Assembly: GCF_029873635.1 (NCBI RefSeq)
Contig: NC_080424.1
Span: 1,839,001-1,903,000, forward strand
Source of the DNA: Malania oleifera
Taxonomy: Eukaryota > Streptophyta > Magnoliopsida > Santalales > Ximeniaceae
Length of the DNA stretch: 64,000 bases
Reading direction: 5' to 3'
The notes under the pieces are model-generated. The model was given only the letters and a program-made list of their open reading frames with translations, had not been told where the DNA came from and ran no database searches. The first letter of the stretch is position 1; every line of letters begins with the position of its first letter. Below, in pieces: positions 1 to 12,726 of this stretch. The translations under genes were made by a program, and so were the position numbers.

Positions 1-1879
1 TAATTGAAATTTTTTAGGCTCCACTCCAAAGCGAAAGTGAGATTTGGGAATTTTGGTAATTCGACTAAATTTAAGGGTATATTTATTTTTTTAGAATTTA
101 TGGCCTTAGGAAATATTAAAATAATATTTTATTTAGGGTTAATTTAATTGAATTAGGATTTTTGATTCAGGGTCCGGGTGAGCGCCGCAGGTATTTTTCA
201 GGATCCCTGTTGGCGTAGTTCAAGAAATCAGGTAAGGAGAAATTATATATTAAATCAGATTTTATGAAATTAAAGGTAATAATTTATGTTATATTATACG
301 TATGTTTTGGTGTAAATTATTAAAATGTCAACCATGTAAAACTATGACTTCTGAGTCTAGCACCACTTATTTAGTTATGTATTTGTGGAAATAAACTGAA
401 CAAAGTGGAAGAAATTTTCTAGATAATTATGTAAGAAATGAAAATTGTATTTTCCGTAATTAAATGCTAAATGTGGGTTGGCCTATTTTATAAGAATATG
501 TATGAGTTTTACTGTTAAATTGTGTGACATGAGATTTTGTGTAAATATATGTTAAATGTATGAGATGCAGGCTAAGTAAGTAAAGCAATGAGAATAAAAT
601 ATGATATGATATGGACAGTGTTGTATGTGTATGTTAAATGCAACCATGTAAAGGTACAACAGTTGAAAGCCGGGTTAGTAGATTTTAGCGCATTTCTATG
701 TGGACTAACTGTAGCAGATTCTATCGCATTTCTATGTGAACTAACAAATAATGGCTAAAGAGCGGCTGTAGTACAAAAGAATGAAATGAAAATATTATGA
801 AATAAAATGACAAGCAATGACAATGCAATGAAATGAAATGTGAAATGTGAATGATACAAATGGGGAAAGAGTCACTTAAAGTGAAATACAAGGAAATGTT
901 GAGTTATGAACATAAAAGAATGTGAATGATTGAATAATGATGGAAAGATTGATGTATTATGATATTAGAAGTATCTATGTATGTAAAACATGTTATGATT
1001 GGGCGAGGCATACTCTTCGCCTGAGGGCTTGCTGAGTAAGGCGAGTGCACTAGTAGCTTCAAATGTGACAGTACCTGCATAACGCACTAGGGCAGAGGGA
1101 ACCTACTTGTATGGGCGGGTAGAATTCCCTATCCTTAGGGCCTTTGCTGGTAAACTGTTGTTGAATGCGTGAGTACGAGATCAAGTTAACACTTGATGGC
1201 TTACTAAGTAAGGTGAGGGCTCTGGTATGCTTCAGTAGTGACCTTCGGGTTACCTAAGTATCAGAGCAGAGGGGTGCTACTTGTATGGGCGGGTAATCAC
1301 CCCTATCCTTGGGTAGTCTCGTGGGTAAACATTTGCATGTGATTGTTAGGTTTAGAAAATGACTTTCAGTGTTATGTTAATGATTTGCAAATATTATAAA
1401 ATGATATGTATAATCTTATGATGACCACACGCTGAGTTTAATATATTATTTTTTCCCTTACTAAGATGTGTCTCACCCGAATATGAATTTATCTTTTTCA
1501 GGATTTCTTCGAGATCGAGCTTAGAGAGCTCAAGATTTTTATAGCATTATTGGGAGATATAAGAAAAATGGTATAAACATTTTAATGATGTCTTTGTAGA
1601 ATATAAATATTTAAGTTTTATGTCTTTTTGTTTTCAGGCTATTAAGTAAGGAATGATTGTGAAAATACTGAATTGTTTTGAAAGTTATGTAAATTTATGG
1701 AAATGCAGGTGATGGATAATTTATTATGGTTGGTGGTTAGAATTAGTAAACTCTGGTATTATGTTATATGAAGATTATGGTTATGTTTTCCGCTACGTAT
1801 ATTATGGATTATGGATTATTAGGGATTTTATCAGGTATAACCCGCTGGACTCAGGTTTAAAAAGGGTCGGGGCGTTACA
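1..1879 (+). mobile_element. Left LTR (5'-truncated by window) of a long-LTR Ty3/gypsy element
   Basis: This stretch matches about 3138-5007 almost base for base, so it is the 3' part of a long terminal repeat whose first 600 or so bases lie outside the window. It ends in GGGGCGTTACA and is followed within 3 bases by TGGTATTAGAG, a slightly mutated primer-binding site for initiator tRNA-Met (consensus TGGTATCAGAGC). It contains two imperfect repeats of a structured module (about 1004-1165 and 1170-1330), each carrying CTACTTGTATGGGCGGGTA, and a doubled AGATTCTAGCGCATTTCTATGTG-like word near 680-750. There is no coding capacity. Confidence 0.85.
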
Positions 1880-2520
1880 GATGGTATTAGAGTAATGTCC
1901 AGCCAAAAATGTGATTAGATTCACATCGCCTGGATAAGGAAATACTAGAGTATTAGGTTAGGAATGATTTATACCAAAGTATAGGATTGAGTTGCGATAA
2001 GGATATGAATGGGTAGATTAAGATACCGTTAGGAATTCTGAGTTGTGTTTCGTATGTTTGGAGGCAGAAATCCCTTGATGGTCTTCTATGTTTTTCTGAA
2101 GAAGTTGCTAGCTTCAGAAAATCATGGTAAATCCATCGATGGTGATGTTTCCGAGCAGAGAAATTCGAATTTGGGATTTGAACTTGATGGTGAGGTTAGT
2201 TGATTTTAGAGGTTATGGTATCGAGGGAAATTAGCAGATACCACTAGGTAGAGGTGGATGAACACGTGATTATATGATGGTCCTAGATGAGACAGATAAA
2301 GCCAAGAGGGCAGGTATGAATTTATATTGAAGATGATGATGATTTTATTTAATTATTGATGATGCAAAAATTTATTTGGGAGACATATTTATTGAATGGT
2401 ATGAAGTTGGTTAGTTGGTTTCAAAGGTTATGGGGCATTGGGATATAATGAGTTATGAATTCCTGAAATGAAAGATCGGGTAACAAATTTCGAGGACGAA
2501 ATTTCTTAAAGAGGGGAGAA
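1880..2520 (+). mobile_element. Very short, non-coding interior of the long-LTR gypsy element
   Basis: Only 641 bases lie between the two LTRs. The left edge carries the primer-binding site (from 1882). The right edge ends in AAATTTCTTAAAGAGGGGAGAA, a purine-rich tract typical of Tekay/Del-type chromoviruses, directly before TGTAAAGACCC. No gag or pol frame is visible, so the copy could only have moved using enzymes from another element. It resembles a LARD-like derivative, although here the LTRs rather than the interior are large. Confidence 0.75.
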
Positions 2521-2767
2521 TGTAAAGACCCGAAAAATTAAAATGATTGAAATAATAATAAAAAAATAGATAAAAATAACAAATAAATAAATAAAAGGAA
2601 TAACGTGGGAAAAAGAAAAAAAATAAATTAAAGAATTAAATTAAATTAAATTAAGATAAATTAAATAATTAAATAATTAGTTATTAAATTAAACATTTTT
2701 ACATTGGATAAAACAAAAAAACTAATTGAAATAAGAGAAATATATACATATACATATATAGGTAAGT

Positions 2768-2816
<49 letters not shown>

Positions 2817-5007
2817 AACTGTGAAGAAGAAGAAGAAGAAGAAGAAGAGTTACAGACACTCATGCGCGCGTCCATTTCTCTCTCTCCTTCTCTTAGTTTC
2901 TCGATGAGTTTGTGGCAAATCGGGAAACGGAAGATGCCGTTGGATTCCTGGTTCCTCTGTCGACATTTCTATTGGAGCAAATTTGTCGTGGGAACGACTT
3001 AGGCACTGCTCCTAGGGAAAGGTAATTTTTCCTTATTTTCTCAATTTTGCTTTAAATCTGCTATTAAATCGATGATTCAGGCACCACCACCGGATCCTAG
3101 TCGTCGATATCGTCATTTTGGTGTAAGTAATTTTTCAATTAGGATTTTTTAGACCCCACTCCAAAGAGAAAGTGGAATTTGGGAAATTTGGTAATTTGGC
3201 TAAATTTAAGGGTATATTTATTTATTTAGAATTTATGGCGCTAGAAAAATATTAAAATAATATTTTATTTAGGGTTAATTTAATGGAATTAGAATTTTTG
3301 ATTCAGGGTCCGGGTGAGCGCCGCAGGTATTTTTCGGGATCCTTATTGGCGTAGTTCAAGAAATCAGGTAAGGAGAAATTATATATTAAATTAGATTTTA
3401 TGAAATTAAAGGTAATAATTTATGTTATATTATATGTATATTTTGGTGTAAATTATTAAAATGCTAACCATGTAAAACTATGACTTCTGAGCCTAGGACC
3501 ACTTATTTAGTTATGTATTTGTGGAAATAAACTGAACAAAGTGGAAGAAATTTTCTAGATAATTATGTAAGAAATGAAAATTGTATTTTCTGTAATTAAA
3601 TGCTAAATGTGGGTTGACCTATTTTACAGGAATATGTATGAGTTTTACTGTTAAATTATGTGACATAAGATTTTGTATAAATATATGTTAAATGTATGAG
3701 ATGCAGGTTAAGTAAGTAAAACAATGAGAATAAAATATGATATGATATGGACAATGTTGTCTGTGTATGTCAAATGCAACCATGTAAAGGTACAACAACT
3801 GAAAGCCGGGTTAGCAGATTCTAGCGCATTTCTATGTGGACTAACTGTAGCAGATTCTAGCGCATTTCTATGTGAACTAACAAATGACAGCTAAAGAGTG
3901 ACTGTAGTACAAAAGAATGAAATGAAAATGTTATGAAATGAAATGACAGGGAATGACAATGCAATGAAATGAAATGTGAATGATACAAATGGGAAAGAGT
4001 CACTTAAAGTGAAACACAAGGAAATGTTAAGTTATGAACATGAAAGAATGTGTATGATTGAATAACGATGGAAAGAATGATGTATTATGATATTAGAAGT
4101 ATCTATGTATGTAAAACATGTTATGATTGAGCGAGGCATACTCTTCGCCTGAGGGCTTGTTGAGTAAGGCGAGTGCACTAGTAGCTTCAAATGTGGCAGT
4201 AGCTGCATAACGCACTAGGGCAGAGGGAACCTACTTGTATGGGCGGGTAGAATTCCCTATCTTTAGGGCCTTTGCCGGTAAACTGTTGTTGAATGCGTGA
4301 GTACGAGATCAAGTTAACACTTGATGGCTTACTAAGTAGGGTGAAGGCTCTGGTATGCTTCAGTAGTGACCTTCGGGTTACCTAAGTATCAGAGCAGAGG
4401 GGTGCTACTTGTATGAGCGGGTAATCACCCCTATCCTTGGGCAGTCTCGTGGGTAAACATTTGCATGTGATTGTTAAGTTTATAAAATGACTTTCAGTGT
4501 TATGTTAATGATTTGCAAATATTATAAAATGATATGTATAATCTTATGATGGTCACACGCTGAGTTTAATATATTGTTTTTTCCCTTACTGAGATGTGTC
4601 TCATCCGAATATGAATTTATCTTTTTCAGGATTTCTTCGAGATCGAGCTTAGAGAGCTCGAGGTTTTTATAGCATTATTGGGAGGTATAAGAAAAAGGGT
4701 ATAAAAATTTTAATGATGTTTTTGTAGAATATAAATTTTTAAGTTTTATGTCTTTTTGTTTTAAGACTATTGAGTAAAGAATGATTGTGAAAATATTGAA
4801 TTGTTTTGGAAGTTATGTAAATTTATGAAAATGCAGGTGATGGATAATTTATTATGGTTGGTGGTTAGAATTAGTAAACTCTGGTATTATGTTATATGAA
4901 GATTATGGTTATATTTCCTGCTGCGTATATTATGGATTATGGATTATTAGGGATTTTATCAGGTATAACGCGCTGGACTCGGGTTTAAAAAGGGTCGGGT
5001 TATTACA
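2521..5007 (+). mobile_element. Complete right LTR of the long-LTR gypsy element
   Basis: The repeat starts TGTAAAGACCCG right after the polypurine tract and ends GTTATTACA, giving 2,487 bases with TG...CA ends. The first 600 bases contain an (AT)n tract (about 2773-2812), a GAA run (2823-2848) and a CT-rich patch. From about 3138 on it is nearly colinear with the left LTR. The differences visible by eye are a few per hundred bases, which suggests a moderately old insertion. Five bases after it (GCTCA) would be the target duplication, but the left partner is outside the window. Confidence 0.85.
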
Positions 5008-6430
5008 GCTCAGTAGTGGAATCTTAGGATTGACAGAAGTCCAATTGTAGCTCAACCATTAAAAGCAGTATATGGTGGAGAGTGGTCTGAATTGAAAGAT
5101 GATTTTGATATTGAGGCATGTCTAGCTGATTTTACCAAAAGATTGGATGCTATGGAGATGGAAAAGGAGAATAGTACATAGCAACTTCGGAATCAACCTT
5201 CCTAGTCCTATGCACCCCCTTATTAGCCATCATATCATTAAGCTGCCTTCCAGCATCAGTATTAGCCACAACAGATCTCTTAGAGCTCTGTACCTTTGAG
5301 ATTTTAGTCTAATGCAGCACCTGCTCCACCAGAGAATTCTCTTGAGGATGCCTTTTAGAAGTTCATGCAAATTCAAGTCACAACTAACAATCAGTACACT
5401 CAGGTCATAAATGAATTACGGGACACCATTAATGCGATGAGTACGTACTTGGATATCTTATAAAAAAGGGAATTTCAGGTAGAACATCAGCCTAATCCTC
5501 AAGAATACCAACACCAACAGCAACAAATACACAATGTTTCTCTTGAGACAGTGGAGACCGTTATTACTTCGAGAAATGGAAAAGAAGTTCCCCAACCTGA
5601 GATACTCACTGACAAACTAACAGTTGTCCCAACACCTGAAGTTACAATTGAAATTGATGAGGTCAAAGAAAAATCATAGGAAGCAAGACCAGAATTGAAG
5701 AAGCCAGTTAATGTGGAGACCGAGACCAGTAAGGAGTACCAACTTATGGTACCTTACCCTCAGAGATTGACAGCCGTGGAACCATCATTCTCTACTGGAT
5801 TAAATTTCAAGGAGTGCAATGCCGACGCGAATCCTCACAGTGGTAAGGTGATGGGTACACCCGATAAAGAAGGTGAGCAGAATGGTGAATGTTTAATTTT
5901 TAAGAAACCAGGTAAAATTTTTAATGTTTATGCTTCTGAAGAACCAAAGATAACTGCTCTAATAACTTTACCTCAAGGACCAGTTCTTAAAGAAGTGAAT
6001 TTCCTGGAAAATATACCTAATAAAGATCCTTTCTTGTTAAAACAAGGAAGGCAGTTTGCACATGTATTGTCTGGTATTTTGAAGAGCATTAATTCATTTG
6101 AGGCTAACTTTTGTGTAGGTAATAAGACTGATTCATTGTGGCGGCTCAAATTTGGAGACCCGCTAGTTCAATTTATAACTGTACCCACCAGATGAAATTC
6201 CTCCAAGGCCTCCGCCAGACAGACTGTGCTATTTTTCTTTCCTTTCTTTTCATTTTTTTTTACCTTACTTTATTTTTAGTTTATTTTCAGGTACATTTTT
6301 CTGTAGTTTCAGTTTTTCTTTCCCCTTACTTCTCCACCGACGTACGCTCCACTTCCCCCCGTGCACATCTTTTCTATTTCCCCTATACTTTCACATTGAG
6401 GACAATGTTCCACTTTAGTTGGGGGGGATG
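5008..6430 (+). mobile_element. Degraded Athila-like Ty3/gypsy interior (gag end and linker)
   Basis: Read in one main frame with several stops, this gives a proline/glutamine-rich gag tail, then VETVITSRNGKEV (cf. the TLRSGKEV linker of Athila/Tat elements) and VPYPQRL, another hallmark of the gag-pol linker. The longest open piece is 5695-6195 (166 codons). At 6398-6428, GAGGACAATGTTCC followed by TTTAGTTGGGGGGGATG is the typical end of the internal region with its polypurine tract. Protease and reverse transcriptase are not recognisable. Q-to-stop changes in the gag part show that it is dead. Confidence 0.7.
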
Positions 6431-7188
6431 AGAAAATACATTGAAAAAAAAAAAACATTTGAATATGGATGATTAGGCCATGATTAACACTGACTTATAC
6501 CCTTTACATACTTGTATATACCTAGGAGTTACACACTTAAGTTGTATAGTGGGTTATTTATGTGTAGTTTCTCTTTATATGACTAATCTAGGAATTATAA
6601 CTTTATGTAGGTTAATTAGTACTTCATTTGTGTTAATCTGGTCATATAAACTCTTATATTTACATGGTATCTCATGAGGTTGAAAATATACGTTCACGTG
6701 ACTTGTAGCACTTAAGGTTCCTTGTGAGCACTGAGAGAGTGTCCGTGATGACTTTGATACCTTGTGAGGTACTGTTGAGCCATTTATCGTTATTTTGAGT
6801 TCTTTGACATCAGCTCATAGTTCATGAAACTCAACTTTTTTTTTTAGATATTTTTCGTACACTAGTCTTTGTTTTTGTCTTGCTAGCCTAGAGGTGACAT
6901 CTAGTGGGGAGATAGAAACCAAGGTCTTGTAGCCTACTCAAGATGTGAAGGCTGAGCCACCCCTAGAGATAGACTTATTTCATGGATTACTGTTCAAGCT
7001 TAATTCACATGGGTGGTATGAAGACAACAAAAGAAGTGTAATGATTGTCTTAATTGACAGTGAAAAGGAAGAAACTGAAGAATGAGTAGAAGAAAGAAAA
7101 AAAACAAAAACAAAAGAAATAGAAATACACATAAAGTGAAAGATTAATACCTGTTCCACACAAATACAACAAAAAGTCAGGGACACGA
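6431..7188 (+). mobile_element. Non-coding 3' region of the Athila-like element
   Basis: This continues after the polypurine tract. It has no frame longer than 70 codons, and includes a T-rich stretch and the phrase GGGGAGATAGAAACCAAGGT, which resembles non-coding 3' segments of large plant gypsy elements. It is cut at 7189 by a reverse-oriented LTR. The assignment rests on position and general resemblance only. Confidence 0.4.
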
Positions 7189-8830
7189 TGTAACGACCTG
7201 CTCCTTTTTCACATATTTTTTTTTATATATAAATAATTATCATCACATCATATATCCCAGCTCAGCAGGTCACAATCCACCTGGGCCCGTGGGCACCAGG
7301 GATATAACAAAACATACAGCAGAAGCCTACGCAGCAGAAAGTATAAAATCATATACATCTCATCATAATGTACATAACACATACCAGAGTCACTATAATT
7401 ACTATCTCACAGTATATACATCTCAAAAATGAAATCTAGGGACAATCCCCCACAAAACCTAACTGTCCCTACCAAAAACTTACCCTTCCAAAGAGAGCAA
7501 ACAACTGATCTAGATCAGCGGGACTTTTCCCGCTCTCCTATCAGGGGCTCCTGAAAAATGTATAAGATTTAGGGGTGAGACATCTCTCAGTAAGGGAAAT
7601 AAACTAATACCAGTGTGTGGCAACATGAGTATTCTGTGTTCTACATATACCATACATAACATATTCAATACTGTTTATCAAATCTGTGAAAACATATGCA
7701 TATCAAAACATGGTAGAACATACTGCATTTTCATAAACATTTCTCATCTCATATCATAATAATAATAACATAAAAACAATCCTGGTAGGTTAGCTGGCTG
7801 TTGTCATGTATTACCCCCACATGACTGGGTTGTGTGGCCCGAAGGCGGGACCTGACAATGGTTGGCTGACCACTGCCAAGTCAAACAGTAGTTTGTAGGT
7901 CCGATGGGTCTACCTAGACTGGTCCATACACCAGGGGCGATAACAGCACACTTCTTGAAAATAACCACATCGACCATCCAATCTCACACCACTCCATACA
8001 GCGGTGTTAACACAGATATCATGATCACGAGGATCATGGACACATAGTAACGGTACCGTGCAAGTGCTAGCCTAAACCAAGCCAACCAGGTTCTAATATC
8101 ATATACATATACTAAAACCGTGATACATAAATATCTCATATCATTTATTTTCACATCAATCATATCATTTCACATATATACGTGTATCATGAAAATCATC
8201 GGCTCGTACGCCGGTATTACACATTTTAACATAGCACGGCCCGTACGCCGGCAAATCACATAGCACAGCCCGTACGCTGGCAAATCACATAGCACGGCCC
8301 GCATGCCGGCAAATCTCATCCACATAGCACGGCCCATACGCCGGCAAATCACATATACATATAAAAATATCTCGGCCCGTACACCGGTTTTCCATCATAG
8401 AAATCCATATCGTCCTCATTCAAAAAAAAAACAGTATTTCACAACATTTTTATACTCATGCCACATTAAACAAATTTTCTACGTATTCAACATATCATCA
8501 TTTAAACAGTATTTTTCAAATATAAATCATATATATAAATATATTTATTTTTTCTGAAACCAGATGCTACATATATATATATGCATTTTCTCAAAACAAA
8601 ATTAGCTTAATTTATCCCCTTACCTGATTTCTTAAAAGCCCCTAAAAAAAAAAATCTTTCCCGTACCCACAAGGTTCTCAACTCAACACCCTGAAAATGA
8701 AAACTCGTAGAATTAAAGTTTAGTATTTTCGTACGTACAACATTTTTTATAACTACCACTAAGTCAAATTCGACTTAAAAAAGTCTTACCTCAACTTAGG
8801 GATGATTCCTTACGTTCCCAATCAACACTC
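7189..8830 (-). mobile_element. Reverse-oriented gypsy LTR (solo or fragment)
   Basis: Read on the minus strand this ends ...GGAGCAGGTCGTTACA. It contains the block GGGGTGAGACATCTCTCAGTAAGG (plus-strand reading, near 7573), which is the reverse complement of the CCTTACTGAGATGTGTCTCACC block in the LTR at 2521-5007. It also carries the CCTTACCTGATTTCTT word near 8620. No primer-binding site or interior adjoins it, so it may be a solo LTR. The right edge is uncertain by 100-200 bases. It contains a minisatellite at 8198-8390. Confidence 0.6.
8198..8390. repeat. Minisatellite of about 30-35 bp units
   Basis: About six degenerate copies of a unit around CACGGCCCGTACGCCGGCAA followed by ATCACATAG. 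Each unit holds the near-palindrome CGGCCCGTACGCCGG. The array lies inside the reverse gypsy LTR. Confidence 0.8.
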
Positions 8831-9559
8831 CTCCTCACATATGACGAGTGAACCCATCCTTTTCGAGTGTTTTTGAGGGTATATCAATTACGTCGAGTCA
8901 AAATGACCATTCTATAGGTATCCATGGATACCCTGGGTGTAACGAGTCATACACATTACACATACGTCGAGATGTCGTCTATTTATACTCGAATTTATAT
9001 GACTACATTAACTTTGAATTGAATTGTCAGTTGACTTTATGTGGGTATACTGTTCTTAATGACTATATAATGATGAAACTTATATGAATGACTTGCTTCG
9101 GAATTGTGTGAATTATGCATGAGCTTGTGTGTAATCTGGTGATATTCATGCATGTGAAATGGTATATTCGTGTTGCATGTACATTCATTTAATATTTATT
9201 ATAATTGGTGTTGTGGGTGTCGTCTTGGAAACCTTCACGAGACTACAACTCATCCACTAGGATCGACCTAGGGGTTTAGCCTTATTATATTCGGTAAATG
9301 CAACCATATTTCTTGCGAAAGAGGAGGTAGATAGGATTTAGTAGCTTTCTCAGTTTTTTTATTTTACTAGGGACTAGCAAAACTTTAGTTAGGGGGTGTA
9401 ATTATGCGTTTAAATTGCGTAATTAGGTGCTTTAATCATGCATTATGAATTATATTTTTAATTAAATACCGAATTACTCTCAATATTTTAACATTGTATC
9501 CTATTTATAATATTTGAATTTTATTGAGTAATTTATGACTTTTTGGTATTTTTTTTATT
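8831..9559. other. Unassigned spacer
   Basis: No gene is visible. There is a 79-codon open frame at 8848-9087 with no recognisable similarity, then AT-rich sequence. It may belong to the interrupted Athila-like element, but nothing decisive was seen. Confidence 0.4.
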
Positions 9560-10920
9560 ATAGGGCAACTATCGAACCTAAAAACTGATGGTACTTCGTA
9601 ATCTATGCTCAACTCTCTCATCCAACCTCCGATTCAGATAATTTAGGATGTTGTAGAAAGATAAGAAAATGTTCTAAAATTTTCATCTTTTGCATTTTGT
9701 GAAATATTGGCTGCATCAAGGTCGAAATTGGATGTGAAGTTACCATACGCTGTTTTATGGACTAATTCGACATTACTTCGTAATCAGGGTGTAACTTTCT
9801 TGTGCATTCTCCAACCAAGATGATTCAAAATTTTGGGAAAAGTTGAGAAAGAGCTCTATAACTTTTGTGTTTCAATCTTTGAGAGATATAGACCTCTACT
9901 AGGTCAAAATCGGGCTTGAAAGTGCAAAACCGATCCTGTGTTAACAAAGGGAAAAAAAAAGAATAAAAGCTCATTAAATGATGTGTCCATGTGAGAGGGC
10001 TGCATGGCCCATGTGCTAGTGTTTCCTTGGGGCGCCGAATTGGAGTGAAAGGGTTGGGGAGTTAACTTTTTATTTGGGTTGATTTTGAAAAGTCAAGGGA
10101 GAACAGCTTAGGTAGGATTTCTTTAAGTTTTCTTTAGTTTTTTTAAGGTAGGCTTGGCAAGAAAAAGGGAGGCAGCAACGCTCTCTCCTTCATCCCTCCT
10201 CACAGCTAATCTCTCTCTCTCTCTCCTTATTTTTTATTTGAATCTTAAACAATTGTTAGATATATTTTTATTATAAAAAAATTAGTTTGATTTTCTTGTT
10301 ATTTAAATATTGTTAATTAGTTTTTAAATTGAATCTTTCTCTCTCTTCTACTCCCTTTCTTTAGTTTATTTGTTTAATAAAAAGTTATAGTTGTAATTTT
10401 ATTTTAGTTTAAATTATTTAGTTTAGAATTTTTTTTTAAGTCTTGCGTTGAATCTTTAATATTTGTTTGGATCATTATTCACTTTGTTTTTCTTATTTGG
10501 AGTCTTTGTTAGCATTTAAATATTTTCTTTGGGTATTTTTACTATTAAAGTTAGAGTTTTTATTTAGTTAGAGTATTTTTTGGTTTGGATTTATGTTTAA
10601 AATTAGTATTTTTATTTAATAGAATGATTGCAAGATTTGTTTATTTCATTATTATAACATTGAATTTGACATTTATTTACTTATTTTCATACATGATAAA
10701 TTTCCAGTTAGCATTTACGTTATTTTAAGTTTCATTGCAAAAATCCCAAAAATCTTAGGAACTGAATCTGAACTGTATTTAGTAATTTGTCTTTTCTTAA
10801 TTTCTTTTGTAATTATACAAATTTAAGGAACTAAACTGCATTCCCTGAGGAGACGATTTGGCTTTTGGGCTAATTATTACACGATAGAACTCTTATACTT
10901 GGAATAACTTTCGAACTGCT
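9560..10920 (+). mobile_element. Athila-like LTR (3' portion)
   Basis: Long non-coding sequence ending with TTAAGGAACTAAACTGCATTCCCTGAGGAGACGATTTGGC and TAATTATTACACGATAGAACTC. This resembles the U5 end of Athila/Tat LTRs, where a "CATTCCCTG...GACGA" phrase precedes a "TATTAC" phrase. It probably belongs to the same family, and possibly the same copy, as 5008-7188. Boundaries are approximate. Confidence 0.45.
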
Positions 10921-10929
10921 CATTTTTAG

Positions 10930-11879
10930 AATGAGTCATTAACTTCACGGGGAAAAATACTATAACTTTATTTTCCACATATTCATTCAATCAATAATAT
11001 AAAAATATTGCCATAATTTATTCCCCTTACCTAACTTATTGAGAGTCTCGTTAAAACTCAGATCCTACGCTCCTGGCGCCCGAAACTCAAATCTTGCAAT
11101 TCGCATTTTCCCCAGATTAATTTACTCATTTCTCAAAATAATACCCATATATCATTTCCTAAGCTCCATATACTCCAAATTAACATTTAAACTATTATTT
11201 AATACCCTTACCTGATTTTTTGAACTATGCACGTAGGGTCCCAAAATTACACCCGCGGCGCTTATCCGAGTCCTGAATTCAATAATTCAAATTCAACCTC
11301 AGAATGCCCAAATTCTAATATTTCTAAATCTACATTAATTAAATAATAATTAGCCCCTTAAGAATCCCGTTATCATAATTTTGGGGTTATGCCTACGACG
11401 ATCCCACGAGAAATTTGCTTTACTAGACTTGTAGAGAATCATCCCTAAATTCTCGTGGTGGTGTCTGATCGTCAATTAGGCTTAAGATTTACAAGAAATT
11501 GAGGTAAGAGTGAAAATTTAGCTTACCCCAAGAGATATACTTACGCCAGTCCTACGATAAATCTGTTCTGATAGAAATGATGTTGACGGAAAATGGAGTC
11601 CAGCGATATTTTTTTATTTTCGATTGGTCGAAAATCAATCGAGAAATTGAAGAGAGTGGGAGAGAGAGATGGAGGGACGCGTAGGGATGTTCTCTGTGTG
11701 AAACCACCATTTTTTTCCTCCTTTCTGCTCCCTTTCCTTCCTTCAGGAAGGATTTGAAGTATATATATTATATTATTTAATTAATAAATATCATTTAAAT
11801 TATTTATTAAATTAATTAATTAATTAATTTTTTAGGATCCACTACATCTTCCTGTAATAATTAATTTTGGAGCATTACA
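10930..11879 (-). mobile_element. Reverse-oriented gypsy LTR, 5' half
   Basis: The minus strand begins TGTAATGCTCCAAAATTAATT at 11879. Near 11210-11290 it carries CCTTACCTGATTTTTTGAAC, then GCGGCGCTTATCCGAGTCCTGAATTC, the diverged reverse complement of the CCGGGTGAGCGCCGCAGG...AATCAGGTAAGG block of the LTR at 2521-5007. A GA-rich patch and TA/AT-rich tail complete the U3-like part. The left end is unclear. Confidence 0.55.
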
Positions 11880-11884
11880 CAATA

Positions 11885-12270
11885 GCCACATCATGGATAT
11901 TTTATTAAAAATCTAACTTCTTCAAAAAGAATGATTTGATTTCTTTAAGAGGAAAACCATAAAACCTACTTTGATATCTTTGATTTTGTTTTTTTTTTTT
12001 TAAAAATAGACTTTTTAATCTATCTAAAAATCACATCATGGATAATTTATTAAAAATATAAATTCTCGAAAACCGAATTTTGGCCTTTTGAAGAAGAAAA
12101 TCATAAAACTTGAAGAAAATGATGATTTTTGACATTGTAAAGGAAAAAGTCATAAAATGACGCCAATCATCATTAGAGGACTTTGCCAATCTGAAAATAT
12201 ATTACATGGATATTGTGACACAAATCATCATTAGAGGACTCGACCAATCTCATCATATATTACATGGATT
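11885..12270. repeat. Degenerate tandem repeats
   Basis: CACATCATGGATATTTTATT recurs as CACATCATGGATAATTTATT about 140 bases later. ATCATCATTAGAGGACT is repeated at about 12166 and 12222 with a following ATATTACATGGAT. There is no coding potential. Confidence 0.6.
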
Positions 12271-12726
12271 ATTGCAGCATTCCCTTGGTGCCATATTAGA
12301 TCCCTTGAATTTGATGAAGTAGGATGAATTGAAATGATATTTTGTAAATACGTAATTATCTTGTATATTTTAGAAAAACAAAAGAAAGTACAAAAAGGAA
12401 GATTTCAACATATTCTAGCCAAACAAGTTGATCGTCCCAAGAGGGGCGGTCAAATGCCTACATGCATGCTCTATTTTATTCAAAATTTCATACAATTTTC
12501 GTTGAATTCATAACAATCCTACTCTAAATTAATCTTAAATAACATGTTATCAATCAAAATCAATTATACCAACACACATTCTCAAATATGTAATAAGACA
12601 AAAACGTCATGTTAATGAATATCAAATAAAAGATGTAGGATTTACTTGAATATAGCTTTTCAGTGTCGATAAGAGGGGAAGAAATTTCATTCAAGAGAAA
12701 TATGAAAAGATGGAACAAATGGAAAC
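12271..12726. other. Unassigned AT-rich spacer
   Basis: No gene or clear repeat boundary is visible. The phrase GATCGTCCCAAGAGGGGCGGTC near 12430 resembles the ACC/GGT motifs at 13200-13330, suggesting degraded LTR sequence. Confidence 0.35.

Noticed and set aside
2704-2907. 67-codon frame with an IY repeat and poly-Lys
   Set aside because: Produced by the (AT)n and GAA microsatellites within the gypsy LTR.
6138-6431. 97-codon plus-strand frame
   Set aside because: T-rich non-coding 3' end of the Athila-like element, overlapping its polypurine tract.
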